DNA of 64,000 nucleotides. It comes from Euclidia mi (lineage: Eukaryota; Arthropoda; Insecta; Lepidoptera; Erebidae). Shown here piece by piece: positions 54,743 to 64,000 of this stretch. A model generated the notes under the pieces. That model made no database searches. It saw only the letters and a list, made by a program, of their open reading frames with translations, and had not been told where the DNA came from. The stretch lies in the NCBI GenBank assembly GCA_944739405.2, contig OX123197.2, positions 53,420,047 to 53,484,046 on the forward strand, read 5' to 3'. A program made the position numbers and the translations under genes. Each line of letters begins with the position of its first letter. Position 1 is the stretch's first letter.

Positions 54743-57608
54743 GAAACATTTTAAAATTGGTTTTATAAATATAGGTTCATTAGGCACCAACCATGATGAT
54801 TTTATTGCTTTGATGCAGCGAAACCAATTAGATGTAATAGCCATCAACGAGACGTGGTTGCGTCCGGGCGAAGACGGGCGAGCTCCTACGGTGCCCGGTT
54901 ATTATCTCCGTCATATACCACGGCCAGCCAGCGTTCGCTCGGGCCGAGGTGGAGGGGTCGGATTTTATATCAGGCGGGGTCTCAACGTGCGCATACTTAC
55001 TATAGCGGTCGATCCTAGGTTCGAGTCAATAGAACAGATGTGGCTTACTATCACTCTCAATGGGCAAAGGGTTACTATTGGAACCGCGTACCGGCCGCCA
55101 TGGCTCGATTTAAGTCTCTTCCTAGATGCTATGACCGACACAGTGGCGTCACTTACTAACTCGGACTATTGCGTTTTATTAGGGGATTTCAATGTCAATT
55201 TGCTCAATAGGACGGACTCCAGAACTAAGGCGATTGAGGAGTTTTTGTGCAGCCTTAGCCTCTCACAAGTCGTTACCGTCCCAACACATTTCACAGAGTC
55301 AAGTGAATCCCTGATAGACCTAGTTTGCACTAATCTTCGAGCTAAAAAAATTTCAACCGAATCCTTTGGAAATATATGTGGACATTCGTTGATTTTGTGT
55401 GAATTTGGTATACGGAGGGAGCGGCTTAAACCTTATAAAGTACACTACAGACCACTGAAACACGTCAATTTACAATGTTTACAAGATAGTCTCTCTCGCG
55501 TGACTTGGAACAATATTTTGCAACTGGATATGGTAAACGAGATGGTTGACACTTTTAATGCCTACATTATTGCAGTGTTTGATGCCTACGCGCCAGTTAA
55601 GACGGCTCTAATTAGAGAACGATCATATCCGTGGGTTACAGACACTATAAAACTTATGATGAAACTGAGGGATAACGCACTAAAAGCATATCATAATTGT
55701 AAAACAGAAAGCAAAAAAGCATATTATAAGCAGCTAAAATCACTTGTTTCGTCGTCTTTATACAATGAAAGAGTAGCGTATTTTAAATTTAATATTAATA
55801 GTAAAATTAAAGACCCGAAAACATTATGGAAAAATATTAAAACCACTTTATTGCCAAACAAAAAAAATTTTGACCTTCCGTCTCACCTTTCAGACCCAAA
55901 TTTAATAAATAACCATTTTTTAAACGTACCAGGTAATCCAGTAGTCAAAATTTCGGCTATGACATTTTTTGAATTTAATAAACATAGCGATGCCGTCTTT
56001 TCAATATTACCTGTAAGCCCTGAAGTTATTACTAAATATCTATCTGTACTCAAATCTAATGCAGAGGGTTGTGACGGTGTTAGTTTGGAGATGTTGATGC
56101 TATCTCAGCCTTATTCACTATCAGCAATTACTCATATTATTAACTCATCAATACAGACGGCAACCTTCCCTGACACCTGTAAATTGGCTATAGTGAGGCC
56201 ACTGCCAAAAAATCATAACCCTAATGATTTTAAAGACCTTAGGCCTATAAGTATTCTTCCTTGCTTGTCAAAGGTAATTGAGAAAGTGGTAAGTGGGCAA
56301 CTCTCTCAATACTTAGAAGATAATAAAATATTACCAACACATCAATCGGGCTTTAGGAAAGGCCGTGGTACCGCTACCGCGTTGCTTGACGTGACAGATA
56401 ACATTCTTTCTGCACAGGATAAGGGTATGTGCACCTTACTAGTTCTTCTAGACTTTTCACGTGCTTTCGAAAGCATAAATATTTCTTTGCTTCTTTCTAA
56501 ATTAAAATACTATGGCTGTGACAACAGAACGGTCAATTGGTTCAACAGTTATCTGTCACACCGCGGGCAAGCGGTGGAGGTGCGTCTGTCTGACGGGGAA
56601 ATGGTGGCCTCTGATTTTAGTCCGGTCGTGCGGGGAGTCCCACAGGGATCAATCCTGGGACCTTTACTATTCATCCTGTACTGTGCTGACATTACTAACT
56701 GTATAATTAATTCGCAGTATCATATCTACGCTGATGACCTTCAAGTCTATGTGTCATTTAAATCTAATGAGTATGCTATGGCTATTGCGAGTTTAGAGCA
56801 GGACCTCGATAGAATTGTGGAGTGGGCTGAAAATAATTCCCTGGTTCTGAACCCAAAAAAAACTAAATATATGGTGTTTGGTACACAAAACCAACTGCGT
56901 TCATTACCAGACTTTAATATTACGCTCATGGGTGAGGTGGTAGAGAGGGTGAGTGAAGCCCGTAACCTAGGTCTGAATATTGACTCGAATCTAAGATATG
57001 AGAAACATGTCGCTGAATTAGTGCGTAACTGTTTTTACAGGTTACGTATTCTTTACAAAATGCGACCATATTTATCCGAAGAATTGCGAGTACGATTGGT
57101 AGAATCGTTAGTTCTCTCCAAATTGAACTACGCGGACACTGTGTATGGACCACGTCTGCTAGCTCGTACGGATCGGTTGATCCAGAGAGTCCAGAATGCC
57201 GCCGCTCGTTACTGCTTCATAATAGGCCGTAGAAGTCACGTTACACCTTTTTTAAATGATAGGGTGATACTGAAAATGAAATCACGGCGTAAGCTACACT
57301 TGGCATCCCTTATGTTTGGTGTTGTTCATTGCCGGCAGCCAGTGTATCTTTTTAACAAGATCAGCTGGGTTGCTGGCAGACGCGACTGTGCTAGCAGACA
57401 GTGTTCGCAACAGCTTTCCATATTGCCTCATAAAACAGCTGCATTTAGAGGTAGCTTCCGTTATGCGGCTTCTAAAATATGGAATAATTTACCCCCACCT
57501 ATAAGATCCCTCAAAACAATAAGCACTTTCAAAATTCATCTGCGTAGGTATCTTACTGACGCACAGCGGAAGCTAGATATGGTAAATGTGAACATGTCGC
57601 TTATATAG
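54735..57608 (+). CDS. LINE-F ORF2: APE endonuclease and reverse transcriptase
   Basis: 957 residues without interruption. Endonuclease about 1-225: KIGFINIGSLGTN, IAINETWLRP, GGGVGFYIRRG, LLGDFNVNLLNR, LIDLVCTNLR, GHSLILCEF. RT about 430-760: NAEGCDGVSLEML, LPKNHNPNDFKDLRPISILP, HQSGFRKGRGTAT, LLDFSRAFESIN (motif A), GVPQGSILGPLLFILYCADI (motif B), IYADDLQVYVSF with YADD at residue 665. C-terminus to 957 (FRYAASKIWNNLPPPIRSLK). All catalytic blocks are present. A related degraded copy is at 35763-36430. Confidence 0.9.
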   Translation: MGEKHFKIGFINIGSLGTNHDDFIALMQRNQLDVIAINETWLRPGEDGRAPTVPGYYLRHIPRPASVRSGRGGGVGFYIRRGLNVRILTIAVDPRFESIEQMWLTITLNGQRVTIGTAYRPPWLDLSLFLDAMTDTVASLTNSDYCVLLGDFNVNLLNRTDSRTKAIEEFLCSLSLSQVVTVPTHFTESSESLIDLVCTNLRAKKISTESFGNICGHSLILCEFGIRRERLKPYKVHYRPLKHVNLQCLQDSLSRVTWNNILQLDMVNEMVDTFNAYIIAVFDAYAPVKTALIRERSYPWVTDTIKLMMKLRDNALKAYHNCKTESKKAYYKQLKSLVSSSLYNERVAYFKFNINSKIKDPKTLWKNIKTTLLPNKKNFDLPSHLSDPNLINNHFLNVPGNPVVKISAMTFFEFNKHSDAVFSILPVSPEVITKYLSVLKSNAEGCDGVSLEMLMLSQPYSLSAITHIINSSIQTATFPDTCKLAIVRPLPKNHNPNDFKDLRPISILPCLSKVIEKVVSGQLSQYLEDNKILPTHQSGFRKGRGTATALLDVTDNILSAQDKGMCTLLVLLDFSRAFESINISLLLSKLKYYGCDNRTVNWFNSYLSHRGQAVEVRLSDGEMVASDFSPVVRGVPQGSILGPLLFILYCADITNCIINSQYHIYADDLQVYVSFKSNEYAMAIASLEQDLDRIVEWAENNSLVLNPKKTKYMVFGTQNQLRSLPDFNITLMGEVVERVSEARNLGLNIDSNLRYEKHVAELVRNCFYRLRILYKMRPYLSEELRVRLVESLVLSKLNYADTVYGPRLLARTDRLIQRVQNAAARYCFIIGRRSHVTPFLNDRVILKMKSRRKLHLASLMFGVVHCRQPVYLFNKISWVAGRRDCASRQCSQQLSILPHKTAAFRGSFRYAASKIWNNLPPPIRSLKTISTFKIHLRRYLTDAQRKLDMVNVNMSLI

Positions 57609-57659
57609 TCGCGTCGCGCGTCGTTGCGTCGCGTATAAGTACTGCTTGTGCCTATATGT

Positions 57660-57775
<116 letters not shown>

Positions 57776-58840
57776 AAACAAAAATATTATTACTACATAG
57801 CATTGCGCAGCTGATGCATGATGATAGCTGTTTGTCGGATGTCTGTGGTGCTTGTGGTTGTGCTGACGGACCTTTTCCTTCTTTACTGGGAGCGTTGGTT
57901 GCATTTCCCATCACAAAACGGGCGGGTGGGGTGACCTTTAAATGTAACAAATATACTCATTTTTGGCATGGATAGGTGTAATATAATTGGTTCATAGTAA
58001 AATGTTTCACATTTGTTTTTATTATATATAGATATTTATTTATTTTTTCACTATTCTAATGTAATTTGGTATAATTTTGTTGTTATTGTAATTTTTTTAT
58101 ACACACTTACCTATGGAGTGCGGCCATCGTGCTCTGGTGTCGATTGTATATTCCCTTGGATATTTGTCATAATAACTAAACTTGTCATGATTTCTCCGCC
58201 AGTCGAAAGTGCTAGTCAACAAGATAAGACGACTTAGGTGACATTTGCTTCAAGACGATAGTGTACCACGCTATTCACAGTAATATTGTTAGAAATTTGT
58301 AACTATCGCACTATTAGTAATGTAAGCTGTTTGATATTGCACTATTATTCCGTGAGTTCACAACGCAGTGCGCGTGCGCGCCGTGCGTGCGGTGAGCGTT
58401 CTGTCGGTTCCCTCACTATTATTATACTCTTTGTTCTGTCGGTTATCTCTTTCTTGTTGTCGGTTGACGCGACGGAGACTCCGCCCATACCGCCCGCGCC
58501 GCTCGCACCCGTGTTGCTAATGTTGTTTGTTTTGTTATCACTAGATAAACTTGTTTATGATTTTGATGTTTGGTTTTGTTTGGCTTGTGTAGTGTAGGTA
58601 GCCACTGCTTTGGACCTTCATGATTCACTAGTAGGGCCCCGTAGAATATCAGTGCCAGCAAGTCTGGTATTATGCTGAACGGGGTCCTATTACTGCCATG
58701 ACCTGGCCTAAGCGTATTATTGTATAGCTGATAAAGATGTTTTTTTATTTTTGTTTGAACCTTTATTTTAATTTTTTATTGTATACTTGTGTATGGTTGT
58801 GGCAGCAATAAACCATTTTTCATTTTTCATTTTTTTTCAT
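57776..58840 (+). other. LINE-F 3' UTR
   Basis: About 1.07 kb without coding features, with a GC-rich patch near 58370-58510, ending in AATAAACC and ATTTTTC repeats. Confidence 0.7.
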
Positions 58841-58849
58841 ATTAAGCAA

Positions 58850-60445
58850 TTCAGCCGAATTCTCGAGCTGCGATAGTATTTCTTCGCAGTGAGGCATAGA
58901 GTAATCAAAGTCTAAAGAGACTGGACAAGCGATTGATTTTATTTTAGATAAATGTAGAGATTGACTATGTTCTTCAATAACAGTGTTAGAGGTAGGTAAC
59001 TTATTCGTAAATTGATTCTTAAAATATTTTTCATAAGTAGAATTATTAAGACGATTTGAGTCAAAGACATTTACTGGATGTCGAGATAACGCATCTGCGT
59101 TTGAATTAAGACGACCTTGCTTATATACAATTTCGTAGTCGTGCTCCTCAAGCTTTAAGCGCCATCGGATGAGTCAACTGCCTGGATCTTTGTTACTAAA
59201 AAGCCAAACTAAAGGTCGGTGATCTGTAACGATCTTAAATGTGCACCCAAATATATAAGGGTGGAAGGTTTTCACTGCAAAAATAATGGCAAGGAGTTCT
59301 TTCTCCGTTGTCGAATAATTACCTTCGGCTTTGTTAAGCGTTCTAGAGGCGTAGGCTATAGGTTTATCCTTGCCTATATCGCCTTGGGACAATACAGCGC
59401 CTATGGCGTAGTTTGAGGCATCCGTTGTAATTATAAACGGAGCACTAAAATCGGGGTACTGTAATAAAGGAGCCGTGGTAAGTTTATTATTTAAGATTTG
59501 GAAAGCTGTTTCCTGTTCAACAGTCCAATTGAAAGAGACGTCCTTTTTCAATAAGGATGTAAGAGGCTTAGTTAACTTCGAAAAGTTTTTAATAAATCGC
59601 CTATAATAGCCAACAAGGAAAGATTTGATTTGTTTGGCATTAGTAGGGGTTGGAAATTCGCTGACGGCCTTTTTAATATGGTCAAGCAAGTAAATAATAC
59701 AATCATCCAAGTAAACGTAGGCATGGAGACCTTGAAGTCCAGAAAGAGCCGTATTCATAAGCCTTTGGAATGTTGTGGGAGCATTTTTCAAGCCAAATGG
59801 CATCCTAGTAAATTCATAATGCCCGGAAGTGCTAGAATTAGTGTTAACGGTGAATCCGGTTTTCGGCGCGTCCTTGGCACTCATTTTAATTTGATGAAAA
59901 CCGCTAGATAGGTCTAAAGTACTAAAATATTTGGAATGACCCAATTGGTCTAAGATGTCAGTGATCAGAGGCAGTGGATAACTTTCGGAGACCGTCGCAT
60001 CGTTAAGACGGCGGTAATCAATTACGATTCTCCATTTCTTTTTGCCAGACGCGTCCATTTTTTTGGGGACCACCCATATAGGGGCACTCCATGGTGAAAT
60101 AGAAGGGCGAATAATATTTTGGTTTAACATTTTTCGGAATTGGGAATCGACTTCCTCCTTGTGGCATTCGGGGAAGGAATATGATTTAACGTGGATAGGC
60201 GGCGTATCGCCAGAATTAATTGAATGCTCAATGGCATTAGTAAAAGATAAGGGCTCGCCTTCCATGTGGAAAATATCAGTGTATTCAGAACAACATTCCA
60301 ATAAAACTTTTTCCTCTTCCGAATTTAAATGAGAGCAACGAATAAGATCTAAAACCTTTTGAACACGATCAGATTTGGAAATAGAAATAGAATAGGTATT
60401 TAGGCATGAATCGGAGGTCAGATCGTTTTGTTCGAGAGGTGTCAA
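58850..60445 (-). pseudogene. Reverse transcriptase and RNase H part of pol, damaged
   Basis: 60445-59174 contains the polymerase (VIDYRRLN, YFSTLDLSSGFHQI, MPFGLKNAP, YVYLDDCIIY) and the RNase H start (FIITTDASNYAIGAVLSQ, YSTTEKELLAIIF). Right after YLDD about 55 residues of palm/thumb are missing in frame. A nonsense codon at 59174-59176 replaces an Arg-type codon; the RNase H/connection region continues in frame to about 58850 (NADALSRHP), where LINE-F interrupts. Would copy the viral RNA; inactive here. Confidence 0.85.
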
Positions 60446-60649
60446 CTCTGCGTAATAATCTTTGATCTCAACGTCAGAGTCGGTCGTGTTTAAAACTGTA
60501 ATATTAATTCTTTTATTCGACTTGATTGAGACAATGCAATTTGCGACATAAACACCACTACATACGGTATGATCTAGAACAAGGGCTTCGTTATGAGAAT
60601 AAAGTTCAGGATTGTAATTAGATGAAAATGAAAATGAAAATGAAATTGT

Positions 60650-61381
60650 TTATTTTGCGATACATGGGTAAATAGATGGATACAGGTAAGGTAGTGTGTC
60701 ACCATGATCAACCGTGCTAGAGCGGCATGCAAAATGTATTACCTTATAAGGCATAAATATCGCGCATTCAATTACTGCTTCGGATCGCGTGGGAATAATG
60801 TAAGTTGGTTGAATGTAGTTTATAGGTAAGATATGACAACAAATTTTTAATGATTTAGAATCGTAGTTAATGTTAGTTTTAAAATAACCAAGAAAATCGC
60901 TGCCGAGTAAGCCGTCATATTCGAGACTGACTTGCTCATTTATCATATGAAATTTGTAACTGAATTGATCATTAGGTATAGAAAAATCCATTTGAAATGT
61001 GCCCAATGTTTGAGAACAACTTTCTACACTATTAATGCCTTTTAATTTCACGACTTCGCGAGACAAGTCGGGTGATTTACAAAGTACTGCCTGTTTCACG
61101 AGGCTAATAGCGGCACCCGTATCGATAAGCATATTTAAAGGCTCTTTAGAATAACTAGAAACTAAATAAACATATGGTAAGGATATTTTCTTGATTTTTA
61201 TACTAGTTTCATAAATTGGAGTAGATTTAATAACATCACAAGATTTAGTAGGTATAGGATTAGAGTTAGAGATTGGGATGCCTAATTTATTTTTCAGGTT
61301 AGCATCATTTTGGTAAGTATTATTTTGGTGAGTATTATTTTGGTAAGTATTATTTTGGTAAGTATTAGTAGGATTTAGCAT
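60650..61381 (-). pseudogene. Aspartic protease part of pol
   Basis: Open frame with a repetitive Asn/Gln/Tyr-rich lead (15-base repeat, 61300-61380), then the retropepsin core with LIDTGAAISLV (about 61130) and a GLLGSDFLGYF flap-side motif. The protease would cleave the polyproteins. Continuity to RT is broken by a stop at about 60650. Confidence 0.75.
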
Positions 61382-61466
61382 TATTGAATTAGAATAAGAT
61401 GTAGTATTTTGATGACTCGAGATGTCGTCTCGAGATGTAATCTTAGAGTTAGTATAGTTATAAGAT

Positions 61467-61682
61467 TTAGAATGAATAAGATTTGGAAGGATTCAGTTGA
61501 TTTAACTGAGATGTAGATTTAGTAAACGATTTAGTATGACTCAGTTGCTTTGACTGAGATGTAGATTTAGTAAAAGATTTAGTAGGACTCAGTTGATTTA
61601 ACTGAGATGTAGATTTAGTAAAAGATTTAGGATAAGAGGGTTTCGTGTCCTTTATGCTAGTCGATTTCGGGAGACACGACAC
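61467..61682 (-). pseudogene. gag-pol linker with 48-bp tandem repeats
   Basis: A 71-codon open piece in the -1 frame relative to gag. Three repeats of a 16-residue unit rich in Ser, Thr, Lys and Gln (about 61490-61640) follow a Pro/Lys lead. The following protease is back in the gag frame, so a frame change occurred near 61480. A -1 ribosomal shift between gag and pol is usual in this group. Confidence 0.6.
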
Positions 61683-61693
61683 CGAAATCTTAT

Positions 61694-62653
61694 TTAGTTT
61701 AAATTTTCATCTCGGGAATCGAACCCGGACTCGTCGGTTTCGCAGAATTTAACTGCGCGACCGTTGTTATCGCGCGGCGGTTGATCATGTTGCGCCTGGT
61801 TCGCGTTCTCACGGCGTTGCATATTGTACTGGCATTTGCGACATTGATCAATCGTGTGACCTATATTTTTACAGTAACTACACCGTATATTATTAGGATA
61901 GTTAGTATTAGAATAGTTATTAGAAGGAATATGGAAAGATTTTTGATAGTTATTACGATTTGAACTAGAAGGTTTTTTATTCCTATAGCACTCTGAAGCA
62001 TTATGCCCAGGCTTATTACACATGCTGCAGATACGCTGAAATTTAGGATTAGATTTAGAATTCGATAAATTAAATAATTTTTTTAATTCGATTGCGTGCT
62101 GGACCGCCTCGTTCAATGTCGAGGGGTTTCTAGACCTTACAACATTGCTTATAGAACTATTTAAACCTAAAATAAAGGTGTTTAAGGCTAAATCTTCCAT
62201 AGCAGCTATTCTGCCTGGTAGTCCCTTTTCATCTTTACAGCTATAGTGAATGTCGCATAATATTCGGGTTAAAATTTGCTCGATACGCAAAGAGTACTTC
62301 GTAACATCTTCGCTACTAATTTGTTTGCAATTTTGCAAATCCACTAATAAATGAGTTGCGTGCTTTTTCTCGCCGAATGTAGATCTTAAAAATGCCTTTA
62401 TCTCGTCCCATGTGCAAAACGATTTTAGACTACAAGCTACTTGGGCTTTGCCTTCAAGTTGCGAAACTATATATTTGCAGAGCACATTTTGTTGATCTGC
62501 TGTAGATAACGACATCGCGTTATCACAGTTTGTGAGGAACGCGGGGAGGGAGTCCCGGTCCCCATTATAAGGTTTAATGAATTTGGTAAGTACTGAAAGT
62601 GTAATTTTTTCAGCCATTTCAGGTTTTGCCTTAGATTCTGTCTTAAGTGACAT
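61694..62653 (-). CDS. gag, two CCHC zinc knuckles
   Basis: 319 residues from ATG 62653, uninterrupted. An alpha-helical capsid-like region (about 20-200) is followed by two knuckles (CSMCNKPGHNASEC and CSYCKNIGHTIDQC) and an acidic tail. Capsid/nucleocapsid precursor. The only fully open gene of the retrovirus. Confidence 0.8.
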   Translation of the reverse strand: MSLKTESKAKPEMAEKITLSVLTKFIKPYNGDRDSLPAFLTNCDNAMSLSTADQQNVLCKYIVSQLEGKAQVACSLKSFCTWDEIKAFLRSTFGEKKHATHLLVDLQNCKQISSEDVTKYSLRIEQILTRILCDIHYSCKDEKGLPGRIAAMEDLALNTFILGLNSSISNVVRSRNPSTLNEAVQHAIELKKLFNLSNSKSNPKFQRICSMCNKPGHNASECYRNKKPSSSNRNNYQKSFHIPSNNYSNTNYPNNIRCSYCKNIGHTIDQCRKCQYNMQRRENANQAQHDQPPRDNNGRAVKFCETDESGFDSRDENLN

Positions 62654-63350
62654 TGGACAATTGTACAGATATAGAAAATATAGCTATAAAATAGACACAC
62701 AAAAATATGGTAAGTATACAGTAACGACACACAAAAGTATGATGCGGAATAGAAAATTATAGTTCACGAAAATTGTAGAAACAGTGGAAATGGTAACGTT
62801 GACGAAAAATAGTAGATGCGGTGAAAATATGGTAAGTAATTTAAAAGACTCACATAAACACGATCACTGCACAAACCATCACTCGTGGGAACGGAATCTG
62901 ACACGCTCGGATAGCGCGGCAGGGCGACCGCGTGCTCGACGACAGGTGAGGGCGGCGCCGGCGTCCACGTGCTGGTGATGCTGGGCGAGGTGGAAGTGTT
63001 TCGGAGATAACGAGTGCTCTACTCGTTATGATGATGTTGGTGAGTTAGATCTGCTGCTACCCGGATGGTGCGGGCTCTCACGTTGCGGTGGAGAAAGACC
63101 TTGTTTCTTTAAATGCACATTTTCTTTAAAATTATAATTTCAGTCTTAAAATCAACCTTAAGTCTAACGTTACACTTGTTTGAACAGGCTTTAGAATAAT
63201 AATAATAAAAAATAAAAAGTCGCATATAGCCTCTAATTTTGTATCTAAATTAAGTATTTTTCAAACGTTATATCACATAAAAGTAAAATTACTATTGTAA
63301 TTATAAGATATTTAGCTTGACAGTAAATTAAAATCAGACTATATTTTTGG
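62654..63350. other. Retroviral leader and unassigned sequence
   Basis: About 700 bases between the gag start and the RTE LINE. No copy of the LTR start GGTTATAACA or of its AATAAA region was found. A GC-rich patch lies at 62880-62960. I see no gene. Confidence 0.4.
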
Positions 63351-64000
63351 AATGGGATGTACGGATCAAGTCATTTCCTTGCGCTGCGTCACCGAAAAAT
63401 GTCTGGCAAAAAACCAGAAGGTGTATTGCGCGTTCATAGACTTGGAAAAGGCTTATGATAGGGTGAATAGAAAGGAATTATGGAAGGTGTTATCCATGTA
63501 TGGGGTAGACAACTTTATAATAAGGGCTCTGAAATCCCTGTATAGGGGTTCTAGAGCCTGTGTCCGAATCAATGGTGCCTATTCGGACTGGTTTGACATC
63601 TCCCAAGGTGTCAGACAAGGGTGTGCAGCCTCGCCCTGGTTGTTCAACGTATTCATGGATAGCTGCATGAATGATATGAGAGAAACTGAATGCGGGATCG
63701 ATATGGTAGGAGTGCGTGTTAAGTGCCTCTTATATGCCGATGATCAAGTCATTCTTGCATCATCGGCGAATGAGTTGCAAGACATGATGGACCGCATGAA
63801 CAAGAGCTTTAAAGCGAAAGGTATGAAAGTTAATGCACGAAAGACGAAAGTGATGGTGTTTGAAAAAGATGAAAGTGTGACTGAGTGTAATATTACGATT
63901 GGAGGTGAAATTGTAGAGCAAGTAAAGGAATTTGTATATTTGGGTAGCGTATTTACAAGGGACGGAAGATGTGAGGGAGACATTGAAAGGAGAGTGACTG
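63351..64000 (+). pseudogene. RTE LINE, 5'-truncated RT running off the window
   Basis: From 63351 the frame reads GMGCTDQVISLRC, CAFIDLEKAYDRVNRKELW (motif A), GVRQGCAASPWLFNVFMDSC (motif B), LLYADDQVILASSANELQDM (catalytic), MKVNARKTKVMVF, FVYLGSVFTRDGRCEGDIER, with no stop up to the window end. Same family as 38247-44545, and it retains the motif A segment missing there. Its 5' edge lies in or next to the retroviral leader. Whether it is complete to the right is unknown. Confidence 0.85.

Noticed and set aside
58286..58597. Hydrophobic 103-codon frame
   Set aside because: Lies in the LINE-F 3' UTR, no recognisable motif, composition-driven.

Overview
The window is animal, almost certainly lepidopteran, repeat-dominated DNA. 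Genes are intron-split with GT/AG sites, and most open reading frames are parts of non-LTR retrotransposons (LINEs). SINEs carry tRNA-like or 5S-rRNA-like heads. The single clear host locus encodes a 30K-type low-molecular-weight lipoprotein domain, a family characteristic of moths and butterflies. Element classes are assigned from motifs seen in the translations; no database search was possible.

Layout. 1-2.2 kb: decayed RTE LINE fragment and short repeats. 2.3-13.9 kb: a three-level nest. LINE-A (PHD-type ORF1, spacer, APE-endonuclease/RT ORF2) is split by LINE-B (5.33-11.40 kb), which is split by a 5'-truncated LINE with a CCHC knuckle and a restriction-like-endonuclease-like C-terminus ('RLE-LINE', 8361-10187, 9-bp target duplication). 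13.9-15.2 kb: SINEs and a palindromic repeat. 15.2-21.2 kb: a minus-strand RLE-LINE split by a nearly complete plus-strand RLE-LINE of the same family (15618-19148, 10-bp target duplication). 21.2-23.4 kb: tandem 5S-like SINE units and a tail-to-tail pair of tRNA-type SINEs. 23.5-24.8 kb: decayed LINE.

25.0-29.4 kb, minus strand: the host gene. A signal-peptide exon, three C-type-lectin exons and one exon with a whole 30K lipoprotein domain are linked by GT/AG sites that are all phase 1, implying a secreted lectin-30K chimera. The lectin half carries a 1-nt frameshift and a stop, so it is a decaying gene, an assembly error or an alternatively spliced locus.

29.6-38.2 kb: SINEs, an RTE tail, an R1/LOA-like LINE with gag knuckles and RNase H (31.0-35.8 kb), a LINE scrap and a mariner relic. 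38.2-44.5 kb: RTE LINE with a perfect 12-bp target duplication, split by a CR1-like LINE (LINE-E) with an esterase-like ORF1. 44.6-48.9 kb: no gene; SINE scraps and a cluster of perfect hairpins. 49.0-62.7 kb, minus strand: a defective Ty3/gypsy-type endogenous retrovirus with an env gene (errantivirus-like), whose pol is split by LINE-F (52.8-58.8 kb), a full-length plus-strand LINE with both ORFs intact. 63.35 kb to the end: another RTE LINE running off the window.

The genes do not form an operon-like system. The most interesting threads are the lectin-30K chimera, 5S-derived SINEs, the shared 3' tail of SINE and RTE LINE, stop/start overlaps at LINE ORF2 starts, an unexplained reading frame between LINE-A ORF1 and ORF2, and the hairpin cluster near 46.8 kb.
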